This document shows, in pieces, positions 8,701 through 16,840 of a stretch of 64,000 nt of DNA. Position 1 is the first letter of the stretch. Every line of letters starts with the position of its first letter. Source of the stretch: Paenibacillus sp. FSL R5-0517 (GTDB lineage Bacteria; Bacillota; Bacilli; Paenibacillales; Paenibacillaceae); the NCBI RefSeq assembly GCF_037974355.1, contig NZ_CP150235.1, forward strand, positions 1,054,001-1,118,000, written 5' to 3'. The translations under genes were made by a program, and so were the position numbers. The notes beneath the pieces are model-generated. The model had not been told where the DNA came from, searched no databases, and was given only the letters and a program-made list of their open reading frames with translations.

Positions 8701-8735
8701 AAAATAGGGGCTGCTTTTAGCAGTCCCTATTTTAT
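8701..8735 (+). terminator. Terminator of the permease gene
   Basis: AAAATAGGG with CTGC pairs with GCAG and CCCTATTTT across a TTTTA loop; a T run closes it. The rest of the gap to 8930 shows no gene. Confidence 0.85.
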
Positions 8736-8930
8736 ACACTTTGAGCGAATATATTTTGTTCTATAACCAGAACCGATTGCTAGAATGGACATTAACACTT
8801 TCCTATTAATTATTTAGACATATATCTAATCTTTGGGTAGCTTTTCCCAAGGGGTGGAGTACTTTGCGGCGATTTCACCAAAGCGTACTAGATTATGCTT
8901 CGCCCTTTTTGTTTAAGTGCATGTCAGCTT

Positions 8931-9821
8931 TCAATCTTCAACTTTAGAAAACGGAGATTTGATTTTAAAGAATTCCTTATATGACATTGGTTTTCGGCCA
9001 ATCAGACGTTCAAGATCTCCAGATGTTTCCGAGAATTCTCCAGTGTTGATTGCCCGCATCCAACCTAATAAGAAGTCAGTCATATGAACAGGTAAGCCAT
9101 TCGCTACCATAGTGTCTATATATTCGGTTTCGCTAATTGCAACATAAGGGATATTGATCTCACTAATCTCCGAGAGGGCTGCAGCGATATCTTCGAAAGA
9201 GCTTCCCTCACTGCCACTTAGAGTATATGACTTATTTTCGTGTCCGTTTTCGGTGAGAACGGCTACGTTGGCTGCCGCCAAATCATCCAGAGATGCAGCG
9301 GATACTTTACCGGAACCCTTTGGTACTCGCACACTTCCAAATTTAAGTGCATCTCCAGAGAACGAATTTATGACTTCAAGATACGGTGGATTCCGCAGGA
9401 TTGTATAGTCTAATCCGGATGCTTTAAGCGTTTGTTCAGCGAATAAGTCTGACATCGTTACTTCGGGCAAAATTAGATTTGAATTTTCTTTTCGTATGAT
9501 CGACGTGAAGATGACTTGCTTAACCCCAGCCTGCTTTGCAGCAGCGATGACGTTGAAATGTTGTGTATTGCGATCGGTAAATGCTACCGCGGAAATGAGC
9601 ATCACTTTTTCAACACCATCAAAAGCTTGTAGAAGAGAGTTATAATCAAAATAGTCGCCTTGATGGGCTTCCACACCTTCTTTAATAAATCTTGCCACTT
9701 TATCAGATTCCGGATTACGGACTAATATAGCCACCTGATTTGACGGAACTTTTTTGAGAAGAAGTTCTAGCGTTCTGCTTCCGAGATTACCTGTTGCTCC
9801 AGTAATAAGTATTTTCCCCAT
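8931..9821 (-). CDS. NmrA/QorB-like NAD(P)H quinone or azo reductase
   Basis: The 296-residue atypical short-chain dehydrogenase binds NAD(P)H in an N-terminal Rossmann fold, with GATGNLGS at residues 8-15. The family is NmrA-like, which includes QorB-type quinone reductases and so-called NAD(P)H azoreductases. A canonical YxxxK is not obvious, as expected for the group. AAAGGAG lies upstream of ATG 9821. It is the last gene of a leftward group with the monooxygenase-like gene at 9890 and the HxlR regulator at 10387, an arrangement that suggests removal of quinones or other electrophiles. Confidence 0.85.
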   Translation of the reverse strand: MGKILITGATGNLGSRTLELLLKKVPSNQVAILVRNPESDKVARFIKEGVEAHQGDYFDYNSLLQAFDGVEKVMLISAVAFTDRNTQHFNVIAAAKQAGVKQVIFTSIIRKENSNLILPEVTMSDLFAEQTLKASGLDYTILRNPPYLEVINSFSGDALKFGSVRVPKGSGKVSAASLDDLAAANVAVLTENGHENKSYTLSGSEGSSFEDIAAALSEISEINIPYVAISETEYIDTMVANGLPVHMTDFLLGWMRAINTGEFSETSGDLERLIGRKPMSYKEFFKIKSPFSKVED

Positions 9822-9889
9822 ATTTACAACTCCTTTGAACGTCTATAAATACATGAAAATATTTTGTTTCACATGCTCATCTTGAAAAC

Positions 9890-10231
9890 TTACCGTCTTA
9901 CATTCGTCAGTGTACTACCCCATTCACCGACTGGTTCAAGCCAGCTTACGATTCTATCATCAATGAGGTTGGTAAGCGCACCTTCATACTCAGCACGATA
10001 AGGTTTAGTAAGTTCATCTTGAATCCAACTTTCTCTTGTTCCTTGCCAGATTTCATAGATCACCAGATCATCAGAATGATCAAGATCATCGGAGACGATC
10101 GCATTAACAAAAGTGGGTTCACTTTTGAAATGGCTAATCATCGCGAATAGATTGTCGCGGAAAGTTTCTTTCTTACCGGGCTTAATTTTGAAACGGATAT
10201 TGAGAATGACTTGTTTGTTGGTTGTTGACAT
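9890..10231 (-). CDS. Antibiotic biosynthesis monooxygenase (ABM) domain protein, quinol monooxygenase-like
   Basis: The 113-residue protein has the dimeric ferredoxin-like ABM fold seen in YgiN and similar cofactor-free quinol monooxygenases. Supporting stretches are ILNIRFKIKPGKKETFRDNL, the central acidic DDLDHSDDLVIYEIW and YRAEYEGAL. It lies 68 bp upstream of the NmrA-like reductase and is probably co-transcribed with it. A palindromic operator candidate lies 75 bp upstream of its start at 10307-10342. A role in quinone turnover is inferred from family and context. Confidence 0.82.
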   Translation of the reverse strand: MSTTNKQVILNIRFKIKPGKKETFRDNLFAMISHFKSEPTFVNAIVSDDLDHSDDLVIYEIWQGTRESWIQDELTKPYRAEYEGALTNLIDDRIVSWLEPVGEWGSTLTNVRR

Positions 10232-10306
10232 CGTTACACACTCCTCAATTCTTTTATTTTCTTTATATTACAAGGCTCATTATGTACCATGTAGCACTTT
10301 TAAAAT

Positions 10307-10342
10307 AGTACGTACTTTTTGGTTATATAGTAACCAAAAAGT
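10307..10342. promoter_or_regulatory. Overlapping palindromes, candidate HxlR (DUF24) operator
   Basis: A perfect 12-bp inverted repeat, ACTTTTTGGTTA at 10314-10325 and TAACCAAAAAGT at 10331-10342, has a 5-bp centre. It overlaps a second palindrome, AGTACGTACT at 10307-10316. No T tract follows on the minus strand, so an operator is more likely than a terminator. TACT-type half-sites recall YodB/CatR boxes. It would control the two downstream leftward genes. Confidence 0.6.
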
Positions 10343-10386
10343 GATAATTGTGATGAATCAGATCATAAATTGATTTTGAAATTACT

Positions 10387-10734
10387 CTATTCTACATTTA
10401 TTCTCTGATATTCATCCTTGCTCAATGTCTTCTCTGCATAATTCTGACCCCATTCACAAAGAGCTCGCAGAGTGGGTTCAAGTGACATACCCATTTCTGA
10501 TATTGAATATTCCACTTTTGGTGGTACCTGATTGTACATTGTTCTTATAACTAGATTATCACCCTCCAACTCCCGTAATGACTGGACTAACATTTTCTGA
10601 GAAATGGTTGGCATGAGTCTTTTCAATTCACCGGTCCGTTTAGGACCTTTTAATAAATAATACAGAATAAGAGGTCTCCACTTTCCGCCAATGACATCCA
10701 AGGTAATTTCCAGATCACAATAAAAAGTTTTCAA
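10387..10734 (-). CDS. HxlR/DUF24 family redox-sensing regulator (YodB/CatR-like)
   Basis: The 115-residue winged-helix regulator shows the hallmark DVIGGKWRPLILYYLLKGPKRTGELKR, followed by the recognition helix ISQKMLVQSLRELEGDNLV and the wing VPPKVEYSISEMG. Cysteine 6 lies in the position of the redox-active N-terminal cysteine of YodB, CatR and HypR, which sense quinones, diamide or hypochlorite. It probably represses the downstream monooxygenase and reductase genes through the palindrome at 10307-10342, and may regulate itself. The 155-bp gap suggests a separate promoter for the downstream pair. Confidence 0.9.
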   Translation of the reverse strand: MKTFYCDLEITLDVIGGKWRPLILYYLLKGPKRTGELKRLMPTISQKMLVQSLRELEGDNLVIRTMYNQVPPKVEYSISEMGMSLEPTLRALCEWGQNYAEKTLSKDEYQRINVE

Positions 10735-11029
10735 TTGAGAAACACCATCCCTCTTTTAGTTTCGATTATTATAGTACATGTGTTGATTCAATCAACCTTC
10801 CTACACAACACTCCTAATACTGAATAAACATAACTCATTTAAGCCTAAATGCAGTTCCATCGACCAAAGCTACCACAACCATGATAGCGTTTTTATTTCA
10901 ACCCAATATTTTCTTGCCTAATTCGACATATTCGTTTACTATTTTCCCATACTTAGTGCTTCAAGCATGCGTTTTTTGGGTAGCGTGTAGTCAAAAAGGC
11001 TTGGGTTCACGGGAGAGGAAGAGGAGCGG

Positions 11030-12784
11030 ATGATCGGTTTTTTTAGAAAACGTTTGGTTGTACGCATTGTTGCAGTCGTTACACTGGCCATGACGATTAT
11101 AGCTGTTGGCAGCATGCTGTTACAGGTGGCCAATATGAAACTGGCTGCACAGGAGGCCATTTCGAGTTACAATATCCAAATTGCTCAGAGTTATGTGAAT
11201 CAGCTGGATACAGCATCTTATGCCGAGTTTGCCAAGGATCCCAAAGAGAATGACGCATTCTTGAAGATTCGTGATGAACTGGATGATTTTCGTGTAAGGA
11301 TTGGTGCAATGTATGTCTATTTCGTCAAAATAGATGACAAAGGTACCCCACTTATTATGGTGGACGGTATGAAGGATGCGGATAAAGCTTCACCGATTAA
11401 TGAAGTCACGGATGTCCCTCAGGAGGCTGTCCAGAAGCTGTTGCAGGGGCAACCAGCCAGTTCTTCAATTATTAATAATGAGGATTATGGCAACTATATT
11501 TCCTCTTACGCTCCTATGCTCGATAGTAATGGCACTGTAACAGGTGTAATTGGTATCGATACGGCGGTATCGGTGATCGGAAACATTGAATCGGATATCA
11601 TGAAATCCAGTATTCCCTTCTATGCCTTATTGCTACTAATTACCCTTATAGGTATTGCCGTTGTCATGACGTTTATCGTAAGGGGGCTGCGACCACTTCA
11701 ACCGCTGAAGGCGAGTGTGGAAAAAATGGCGCAGGGTGAGCTTGCAGAAGCCAACCAAATTTTGACGTCTTACCGTCTGAAAAGCAAAGATGAGATTGGA
11801 ACCACATATCAAGCAATGATACATATGTCCGGCAACTTGAACAAGATCGTGAGTAACATGGTTGAAGGCGTGGCAGTAACCACCAATATTTTATCGGAAT
11901 CAACGAAGGAATTTAATCGCAGTACCGAAGAGATGATTGAGATGAGCAAGACGGTTGATCAGTCAGTCGAACAGATCAGGCAAGGGGCGCATACGCAGAA
12001 GCAGGGCGCGAGCGATAGTGCGAATGCGATGGAGGAGATTGCCAAAGGCATAACGGACATTTCCGAATCCTCCATGATCGTATCGGATGCAGCAACAAGT
12101 GCGCTTGCTACAGCAGAGTCCGGTAAACAGAGCATGACATTGATGAAAACACAGATGGAGAGCATCTCACATGTCTCAGGTGAAGTTGTAACGATGGTTC
12201 AGGTGCTGAACAACTATTCCCAGGAGATTGGTGGTGCCTTGCACACGGTTCGTGATTTTGCGAGTCAGACGAAGCTGCTTGCACTTAATGCATCCATTGA
12301 GGCAGCTCATGCAGGAGAACATGGCAAAGGTTTTGCGGTTGTGGCGGATGAAGTTCGCAAGCTGGCTGAAGCCTCAAGCACATCTATGGAACGGATCTCC
12401 GACTTGCTGCTTCGCATTCAACAAGAATCACAGCAGATTGGCTCACAGATGGGGGTTACCGCGCAGGAGATTGGACAAGGTGTTACGATTACCGCAGAAG
12501 CGGAGCAAGCCTTCGCCCATGTGGTTGATGCGTTCCAACTGGTGACTCATCGCATTCAAGAAGTCTCCGCTGCGGCAGAGGAAATCTCGGCAGGATCGGA
12601 AGAGGCCGCAGCCTCCGTCAATACGATCTCGCAGATCTCAGCCGGGGTCTCGGATCATTCGGATGAAATCTATCGCTTGATGCGTGAACAGTCGGCCATG
12701 TTCAACAGGGTGGCGCAGACTTCCACCATGCTGGAGCAGCAGACCAACGAGATGAGCGAAGCCGTGCGTAAAGTAAAAGTATAG
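11030..12784 (+). CDS. Methyl-accepting chemotaxis protein with extracellular Cache-type sensor
   Basis: The 584-residue chemoreceptor has a transmembrane helix at about 11-32, a 150-residue extracellular sensor (single Cache-like, with [19 protein letters not shown] and [11 protein letters not shown]), a second transmembrane helix at about 190-213 and a HAMP domain at about 215-270. The long coiled-coil signalling domain follows. The conserved hairpin tip is present around [31 protein letters not shown], which binds CheA and CheW. The ligand is unknown. AGAGGAGCGG precedes ATG 11030. It is a single-gene unit with a shared terminator at 12879. Confidence 0.95.
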   Translation: MIGFFRKRLVVRIVAVVTLAMTIIAVGSMLLQVANMKLAAQEAISSYNIQIAQSYVNQLDTASYAEFAKDPKENDAFLKIRDELDDFRVRIGAMYVYFVKIDDKGTPLIMVDGMKDADKASPINEVTDVPQEAVQKLLQGQPASSSIINNEDYGNYISSYAPMLDSNGTVTGVIGIDTAVSVIGNIESDIMKSSIPFYALLLLITLIGIAVVMTFIVRGLRPLQPLKASVEKMAQGELAEANQILTSYRLKSKDEIGTTYQAMIHMSGNLNKIVSNMVEGVAVTTNILSESTKEFNRSTEEMIEMSKTVDQSVEQIRQGAHTQKQGASDSANAMEEIAKGITDISESSMIVSDAATSALATAESGKQSMTLMKTQMESISHVSGEVVTMVQVLNNYSQEIGGALHTVRDFASQTKLLALNASIEAAHAGEHGKGFAVVADEVRKLAEASSTSMERISDLLLRIQQESQQIGSQMGVTAQEIGQGVTITAEAEQAFAHVVDAFQLVTHRIQEVSAAAEEISAGSEEAAASVNTISQISAGVSDHSDEIYRLMREQSAMFNRVAQTSTMLEQQTNEMSEAVRKVKV

Positions 12785-12878
12785 TTTTTGTAGTTGGAGT
12801 ATGCTGTAGCCATAGTTTACGTAAGAGGCAGCAGAAAAAAACTGGTCTGTTGTATAGTCAGTGTAACGATGTAAGGTA

Positions 12879-12955
12879 TAAAAAAGTGCTCCGTTCCTGG
12901 AGAAGTTGGTGTGTATCCCAAACTTCCTTCAGAGGCGTGGAGCACTTTTTGTTTT
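12879..12955. terminator. Bidirectional terminator between the chemoreceptor and LysR genes
   Basis: AAAAAGTGCTCC at about 12881-12892 pairs with GGAGCACTTTTT at 12939-12950, with inner GGAAGTT-like pairing. A- and T-rich ends on both sides let it work for the converging genes. Confidence 0.8.
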
Positions 12956-12960
12956 TCATA

Positions 12961-13872
12961 TCACTTTGATAGATGATCCAGCTCTATCGCCTGTCTGAAG
13001 CGTCGGGCGAATCGTTCTGCGGCTACGGCGGCCTCTTTGGATTCCGTCTGCACGAAGCCGATTTGCATTTTGGGTTGATCGATTCCAGCGATCTCTACCA
13101 TCTTTACCAGACCTTCCTTCCATAATGGATTTTGGTAAAAGGAAAAGTCGTGACCAATCGTGGCGGCAATATCGTTTCGTAACACCATGTTGATGGCTTC
13201 TGAATTATTTGTTTTGAACAAAATGGACAGAGATCCATGATCATAGGTGAATTCCCTGAGAAAGTCTTCGATGAAACCATCTCGATAGAGTGCCAGCTTG
13301 TGTTCTTTTAATTGATCTGGTGAAACACGGCTGTGCTTGGCAAGTTCAGACAGGTGATGAGTACCAATTACCAGCTTGCCCGAGTACATGGGACTGAACT
13401 GAAGTCCATCGAATTCCCGCAATTGCTTGGCATAGATCGCGATAAAGCCCAGATGGGTTTTGTTATTCCGAATATCCTCGATAATTTCCATGGACCCTTT
13501 CTCTTCAATGGAGATGTTAAGTTGCGGGTGCTCACGCTTCATATCTGCAGCAGACTGAACAAGATAGGGCATGACACTTGGAAAAGTAGCCACATGAAGC
13601 TCACCGCTAAGAGAGGAGGCTTCTGCGTTCAGGGATTTCAATTCATCAATCCGCTGTAAAATGTCCAGTGCCTTGGCTATGAATTGTTTGCCTTCGGGCG
13701 TGGGATGAGTTCCCTGCCGCGAGCGTTCGAACAGGATGATCCCCATTTCTTTCTCCAGACGATGAACCGATTGGCTGATCGCCGATTGTGTGACATGCAG
13801 ATGCTCCGAGGCAGCGGAGAAGGATTGGGTTTTCGCAATTTCAACGACATATTCGAGCTGTTCCAGATTCAT
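12961..13872 (-). CDS. LysR-family transcriptional regulator
   Basis: The 303-residue regulator has an N-terminal winged helix (MNLEQLEYVVEIAKTQSFSA, then HVTQSAISQSVHRLEKEMG) and a C-terminal periplasmic-binding-like effector domain. ATG 13872 is preferred because CGGAG lies 8 nt upstream and the family begins at this point; 14 more in-frame codons upstream are unlikely to be used. It is divergent from the butanediol dehydrogenase gene, with a perfect 18-bp palindrome between the two, so control of that gene and of itself is likely. The effector is unknown. Confidence 0.92.
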   Translation of the reverse strand: MNLEQLEYVVEIAKTQSFSAASEHLHVTQSAISQSVHRLEKEMGIILFERSRQGTHPTPEGKQFIAKALDILQRIDELKSLNAEASSLSGELHVATFPSVMPYLVQSAADMKREHPQLNISIEEKGSMEIIEDIRNNKTHLGFIAIYAKQLREFDGLQFSPMYSGKLVIGTHHLSELAKHSRVSPDQLKEHKLALYRDGFIEDFLREFTYDHGSLSILFKTNNSEAINMVLRNDIAATIGHDFSFYQNPLWKEGLVKMVEIAGIDQPKMQIGFVQTESKEAAVAAERFARRFRQAIELDHLSK

Positions 13873-13900
13873 GAGTTCATCTCCGTTTAGCATTAATACA

Positions 13901-13918
13901 ACTAATGTTAACATTAGT
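13901..13918. promoter_or_regulatory. Perfect 18-bp palindrome in the LysR-bdhA divergent region
   Basis: ACTAATGTTAACATTAGT reads identically on both strands. It lies 29 bp upstream of the LysR start and 71 bp upstream of the dehydrogenase start. A TATAAT at about 13951 is a plausible -10 for the rightward gene. It is a candidate LysR operator. Confidence 0.6.
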
Positions 13919-13988
13919 ATCTATAAATATGAATAATACATGAACAGCGATATAATATATAGACAATCATATAAAGGGGATGAACTTC

Positions 13989-15032
13989 ATGAAAGCAGCA
14001 GTATGGTATGCCCATAAAGATGTGCGTGTTGAAGATCGCGAGGTTCCGGTTGCTCAAGCAGGACAAGTCAAAATCAAAGTGGAATATGCGGGGATCTGCG
14101 GCAGTGACTTGCATGCTTATCATCATGGTGTGGGCATTCAAGAAGGCGAGAATCATCCGCTCTCAGGACAGAAAGCACCGCTGACATTGGGGCATGAATT
14201 TGCAGGAACCGTGAGTGAATTGGGAAGTAATGTAAGCGGTATCAGTGTGGGGCAGCGAGTTGTGGTAGAGCCATTGTACCACTGTGGAAAATGCGAATAC
14301 TGTATCCAGGGGCGTTATAACCAGTGTACTCAATTTGGATTCGTTGGACTGAATGGTGATGGTGGTTTTGCGGAGTATGTTGTTGTTGAATCCTATATGG
14401 TACATCCCATCCCGGATAACGTAACATTCGAAGAAGGTGCGCTCGTTGAGCCTACAGCAGTAGCGTTTCATGCGGTTCGACACAGCAAACTGAAAGTGGG
14501 GAATAAGGTAGCCGTGTACGGAGCCGGTCCAATTGGATTATTGACCATTCTGTCTGCCAAAGCAGCAGGCGCTTCTGAAATCTATGCAGTCGATGTATTT
14601 GAGGAACGTTTGGACTTGGCAGCCAAGCTGGGAGCTGTTCCGGTGAATAGTGCCAAAGTTAATGCAACCGAAGTGATTTTGCAACAATCGGGTGCAATCG
14701 ATGTGGCTTATGAAGCAGCGGGAGTGCAACCAACCATGGACAGTGCCGTTGCGGTTGTCAAAAAAGGTGGAGAAGTTGTTGTCATCGCGGCAATTCCGAA
14801 CCCGCTTCAAGTGAACTTCTTCGATCTTCTGGTGAAGGAAGCGAACCTGACAGCAACGCTGGCCTATCGCCACATTTTCCCTGAAGTGATTTCATTGATT
14901 GCGGAAGGATCGCTTGATGTGAAACAGGTCATCACCAAAAAAATTAAACTGGACGACATCGTGCAGGAAGGGCTTGAGCTGTTGATGAGCGACAAGAGCC
15001 ATGCGAAGATTTTGGTGGAGATCGGCGGCTAA
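13989..15032 (+). CDS. bdhA: Zinc-dependent (R,R)-butanediol dehydrogenase-like alcohol dehydrogenase
   Basis: The 347-residue medium-chain dehydrogenase interconverts acetoin and 2,3-butanediol, or a similar secondary alcohol, with NAD. Visible are catalytic zinc ligands in GICGSDLH and GHEFAGTV, four structural-zinc cysteines in HCGKCEYCIQGRYNQC, and the nucleotide-binding GAGPIGLL. The insert HHGVGIQEGENHPLSGQKAPLTLGHE is typical of BdhA. ATG 13989 is chosen with AAGGGG about 9 nt upstream; the ATG at 13980 overlaps that site. Paenibacillus makes 2,3-butanediol during overflow metabolism. The divergent LysR gene is the likely regulator. Confidence 0.88.
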   Translation: MKAAVWYAHKDVRVEDREVPVAQAGQVKIKVEYAGICGSDLHAYHHGVGIQEGENHPLSGQKAPLTLGHEFAGTVSELGSNVSGISVGQRVVVEPLYHCGKCEYCIQGRYNQCTQFGFVGLNGDGGFAEYVVVESYMVHPIPDNVTFEEGALVEPTAVAFHAVRHSKLKVGNKVAVYGAGPIGLLTILSAKAAGASEIYAVDVFEERLDLAAKLGAVPVNSAKVNATEVILQQSGAIDVAYEAAGVQPTMDSAVAVVKKGGEVVVIAAIPNPLQVNFFDLLVKEANLTATLAYRHIFPEVISLIAEGSLDVKQVITKKIKLDDIVQEGLELLMSDKSHAKILVEIGG

Positions 15033-15108
15033 AGACTTTTCGCTAACTTCTCACTAACAAGGATAGATTTTCATATCAACGTAACTGAAGTATAAATTTT
15101 AGATCGCG

Positions 15109-15143
15109 AAAAAGACCATTCATCCGCATGAATGGTCTTTTTC
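15109..15143. terminator. Bidirectional terminator
   Basis: AAAAAGACCATTCAT and ATGAATGGTCTTTTT form a perfect 15-bp stem with a 4-base loop CCGC. It serves the dehydrogenase gene and the leftward acetyltransferase gene. Confidence 0.9.
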
Positions 15144-15232
15144 GCTTTATTCAAGTAGAACAGTCATCTTTCACTAGCTACTCTTTATGAATCAATTCCG
15201 CTGATCGCGGTTCGTTAAGCTAATACCCAAAA

Positions 15233-15745
15233 CTAGGAATCATAGCGGTAGCAAATCGCCTTACCCCCGCTACTCTCGGAGCTAAATTCCTTATCCTCAT
15301 AGAATCCAAAACGCTCATATAAACGGATGGCATTCACCATCTGACCGCCCGTATATAAATACACCGTATTTTTGCCCATGTCTTTGGCAGATTCCACACA
15401 TTGCTGGAGCAATGCTCTGGCGATCCCATGACCTCTCCATTTTGGATCAACACCTAACAGCCGAATAAACGGATAATCGATTGGCAATTCAAAGTCTGGA
15501 TAAGCCTTGCGCGCTGTTTCGAATAATTGGACTGTACCAACAATCTGACCATCAATCTTGGCGATCCATAATTGTGTCAGGTACGGATTAACCACGGACT
15601 CTCGAATGTCTTTTAAGTAGGCCTCCCAGCGTTCATTTTGCTCAAAAGTCTCCCGATACTCGGCATAACTTGCAATAAGGATATCTACAATCTCTGGATG
15701 GTCCGTTTCTGTGGCGGGATGAATCGTAACGGCAGCCGTTGTCAT
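15233..15745 (-). CDS. GNAT N-acetyltransferase
   Basis: The 170-residue acetyltransferase shows beta4 LWIAKIDGQIVGTVQLF, the acetyl-CoA loop VDPKWRGHGIARALLQQC and the C-terminal MVNAIRLYERFGFYEDKEF. Family substrates include amines of antibiotics, polyamines and proteins, and none can be singled out here. It is transcribed leftward alone. Confidence 0.88.
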   Translation of the reverse strand: MTTAAVTIHPATETDHPEIVDILIASYAEYRETFEQNERWEAYLKDIRESVVNPYLTQLWIAKIDGQIVGTVQLFETARKAYPDFELPIDYPFIRLLGVDPKWRGHGIARALLQQCVESAKDMGKNTVYLYTGGQMVNAIRLYERFGFYEDKEFSSESSGGKAICYRYDS

Positions 15746-15874
15746 CTTTTAATTCCTCTTCTCTTATGGGTTAAGTATGATATAGAGTTTTCTTGCATTT
15801 TACCATAACGGATTCCATCCGATTCATTCAAATTTTCTATAGTTCACTCAGTCATTTCTATAGGTCAAAGCTTA

Positions 15875-16639
15875 TCAGCGATTGAGTTGTGTGGAATACA
15901 GATGATTGCGATATTCGGTTGGCGTATTGCCTTCGTATTGTTTGAACATGCGCAGGAACAGCTTGTAATCGGAGAATCCGCACTGTCCGGCGATTTCTTT
16001 TACACTGGCATTGGTATTGAGCAGCAGTTGTTTCGCCCGGCGAATACGTTCGGTGAGGATATAGGTTTTGAGCCCGGTACCTTTCTCGCGCTTCACCATC
16101 TTGGAGATATAGTCTTTGTTAAAATTAAAATTCTCTGCAATCTGACTCACGGTGATGTTCGTATGCAGATGAATATCGACCCACTTGCAGATATGGTCCA
16201 CAATCGCATTGTGCGGGCGATAATCGGCCTCTATATTACGCTCCAGTTCTCTGAACAACAATAGTAGTGCAGCGTCGGCTTCCTCCGGTGAGAAGGATGA
16301 CACATGCAGCAGCTGCTTGAATAACTGATTGGCCATGGAAGGTACCTGGATGGTGGCATGTGTCCTGAATTGGTTGAATTCTGGCTGGATGGCATCATAG
16401 TGAACCCAGTAGAAGCTGACGGGTGTGTCACTGACCTGATAGCCATAGTGGGTGCGACCCGCGCGCAGAAACAACAGATCGTTGGCACGAACTACGTACT
16501 TTTCGTTGTCCTCCGCGATGTACATCTCACCTTCCAGCATCAAAATGATCTCATGGACAGGCATGCTGCGTCTCATGTGGCTCCAGTTGCCGTCGGATAT
16601 GAACTTGCCGCAAAGGTAATGTTCCAGTGGCTTTTGCAT
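15875..16639 (-). CDS. AraC-family transcriptional regulator
   Basis: The 254-residue regulator has an N-terminal cupin sugar-sensing domain (MPVHEIILMLEGEMYIAEDNEKYVV) and a C-terminal double helix-turn-helix (ITVSQIAENFNFNKDYISKMVKREKG and ASVKEIAGQCGFSDYKLFLRMFKQYEG). It is divergent from the GH127 arabinofuranosidase gene, with an inverted repeat between them. It therefore probably activates that gene in response to an arabinose-containing sugar; this link is inferred from position. Confidence 0.92.
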   Translation of the reverse strand: MQKPLEHYLCGKFISDGNWSHMRRSMPVHEIILMLEGEMYIAEDNEKYVVRANDLLFLRAGRTHYGYQVSDTPVSFYWVHYDAIQPEFNQFRTHATIQVPSMANQLFKQLLHVSSFSPEEADAALLLLFRELERNIEADYRPHNAIVDHICKWVDIHLHTNITVSQIAENFNFNKDYISKMVKREKGTGLKTYILTERIRRAKQLLLNTNASVKEIAGQCGFSDYKLFLRMFKQYEGNTPTEYRNHLYSTQLNR

Positions 16640-16678
16640 AGGACGGATTTATCCACCTTTTCTTGGATTATGAGTCTG

Positions 16679-16705
16679 ATGTTATTACATTTTATTTGAT
16701 AACAT
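16679..16705. promoter_or_regulatory. Inverted repeat in the AraC-GH127 divergent region
   Basis: ATGTTAT at 16679-16685 and ATAACAT at 16699-16705 are perfect inverted arms 13 bp apart, 40 bp upstream of the araC-type gene. It is a candidate operator for that regulator. Confidence 0.4.
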
Positions 16706-16840
16706 GGGGTTATTCAAGCAGTGGGGTGGATTGTTGAGTATAGGACATATGGAACGGAACACGGATTTTACCCCTCTGGATGTATCAATGAAAATACAAG
16801 TGCATATCTGTCTAGTACATACCGTGAAGGAGTGAGTGTC

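Noticed and set aside
10314..10342. Palindrome as a terminator for the HxlR gene
   Set aside because: No T tract follows on the minus strand; an operator fits better.
15195..15217. Possible further box: minus strand begins TAACGAACC
   Set aside because: Only the first nine bases fit; the other end (GCGGAAT) does not, and no partner box lies 50 bp away.
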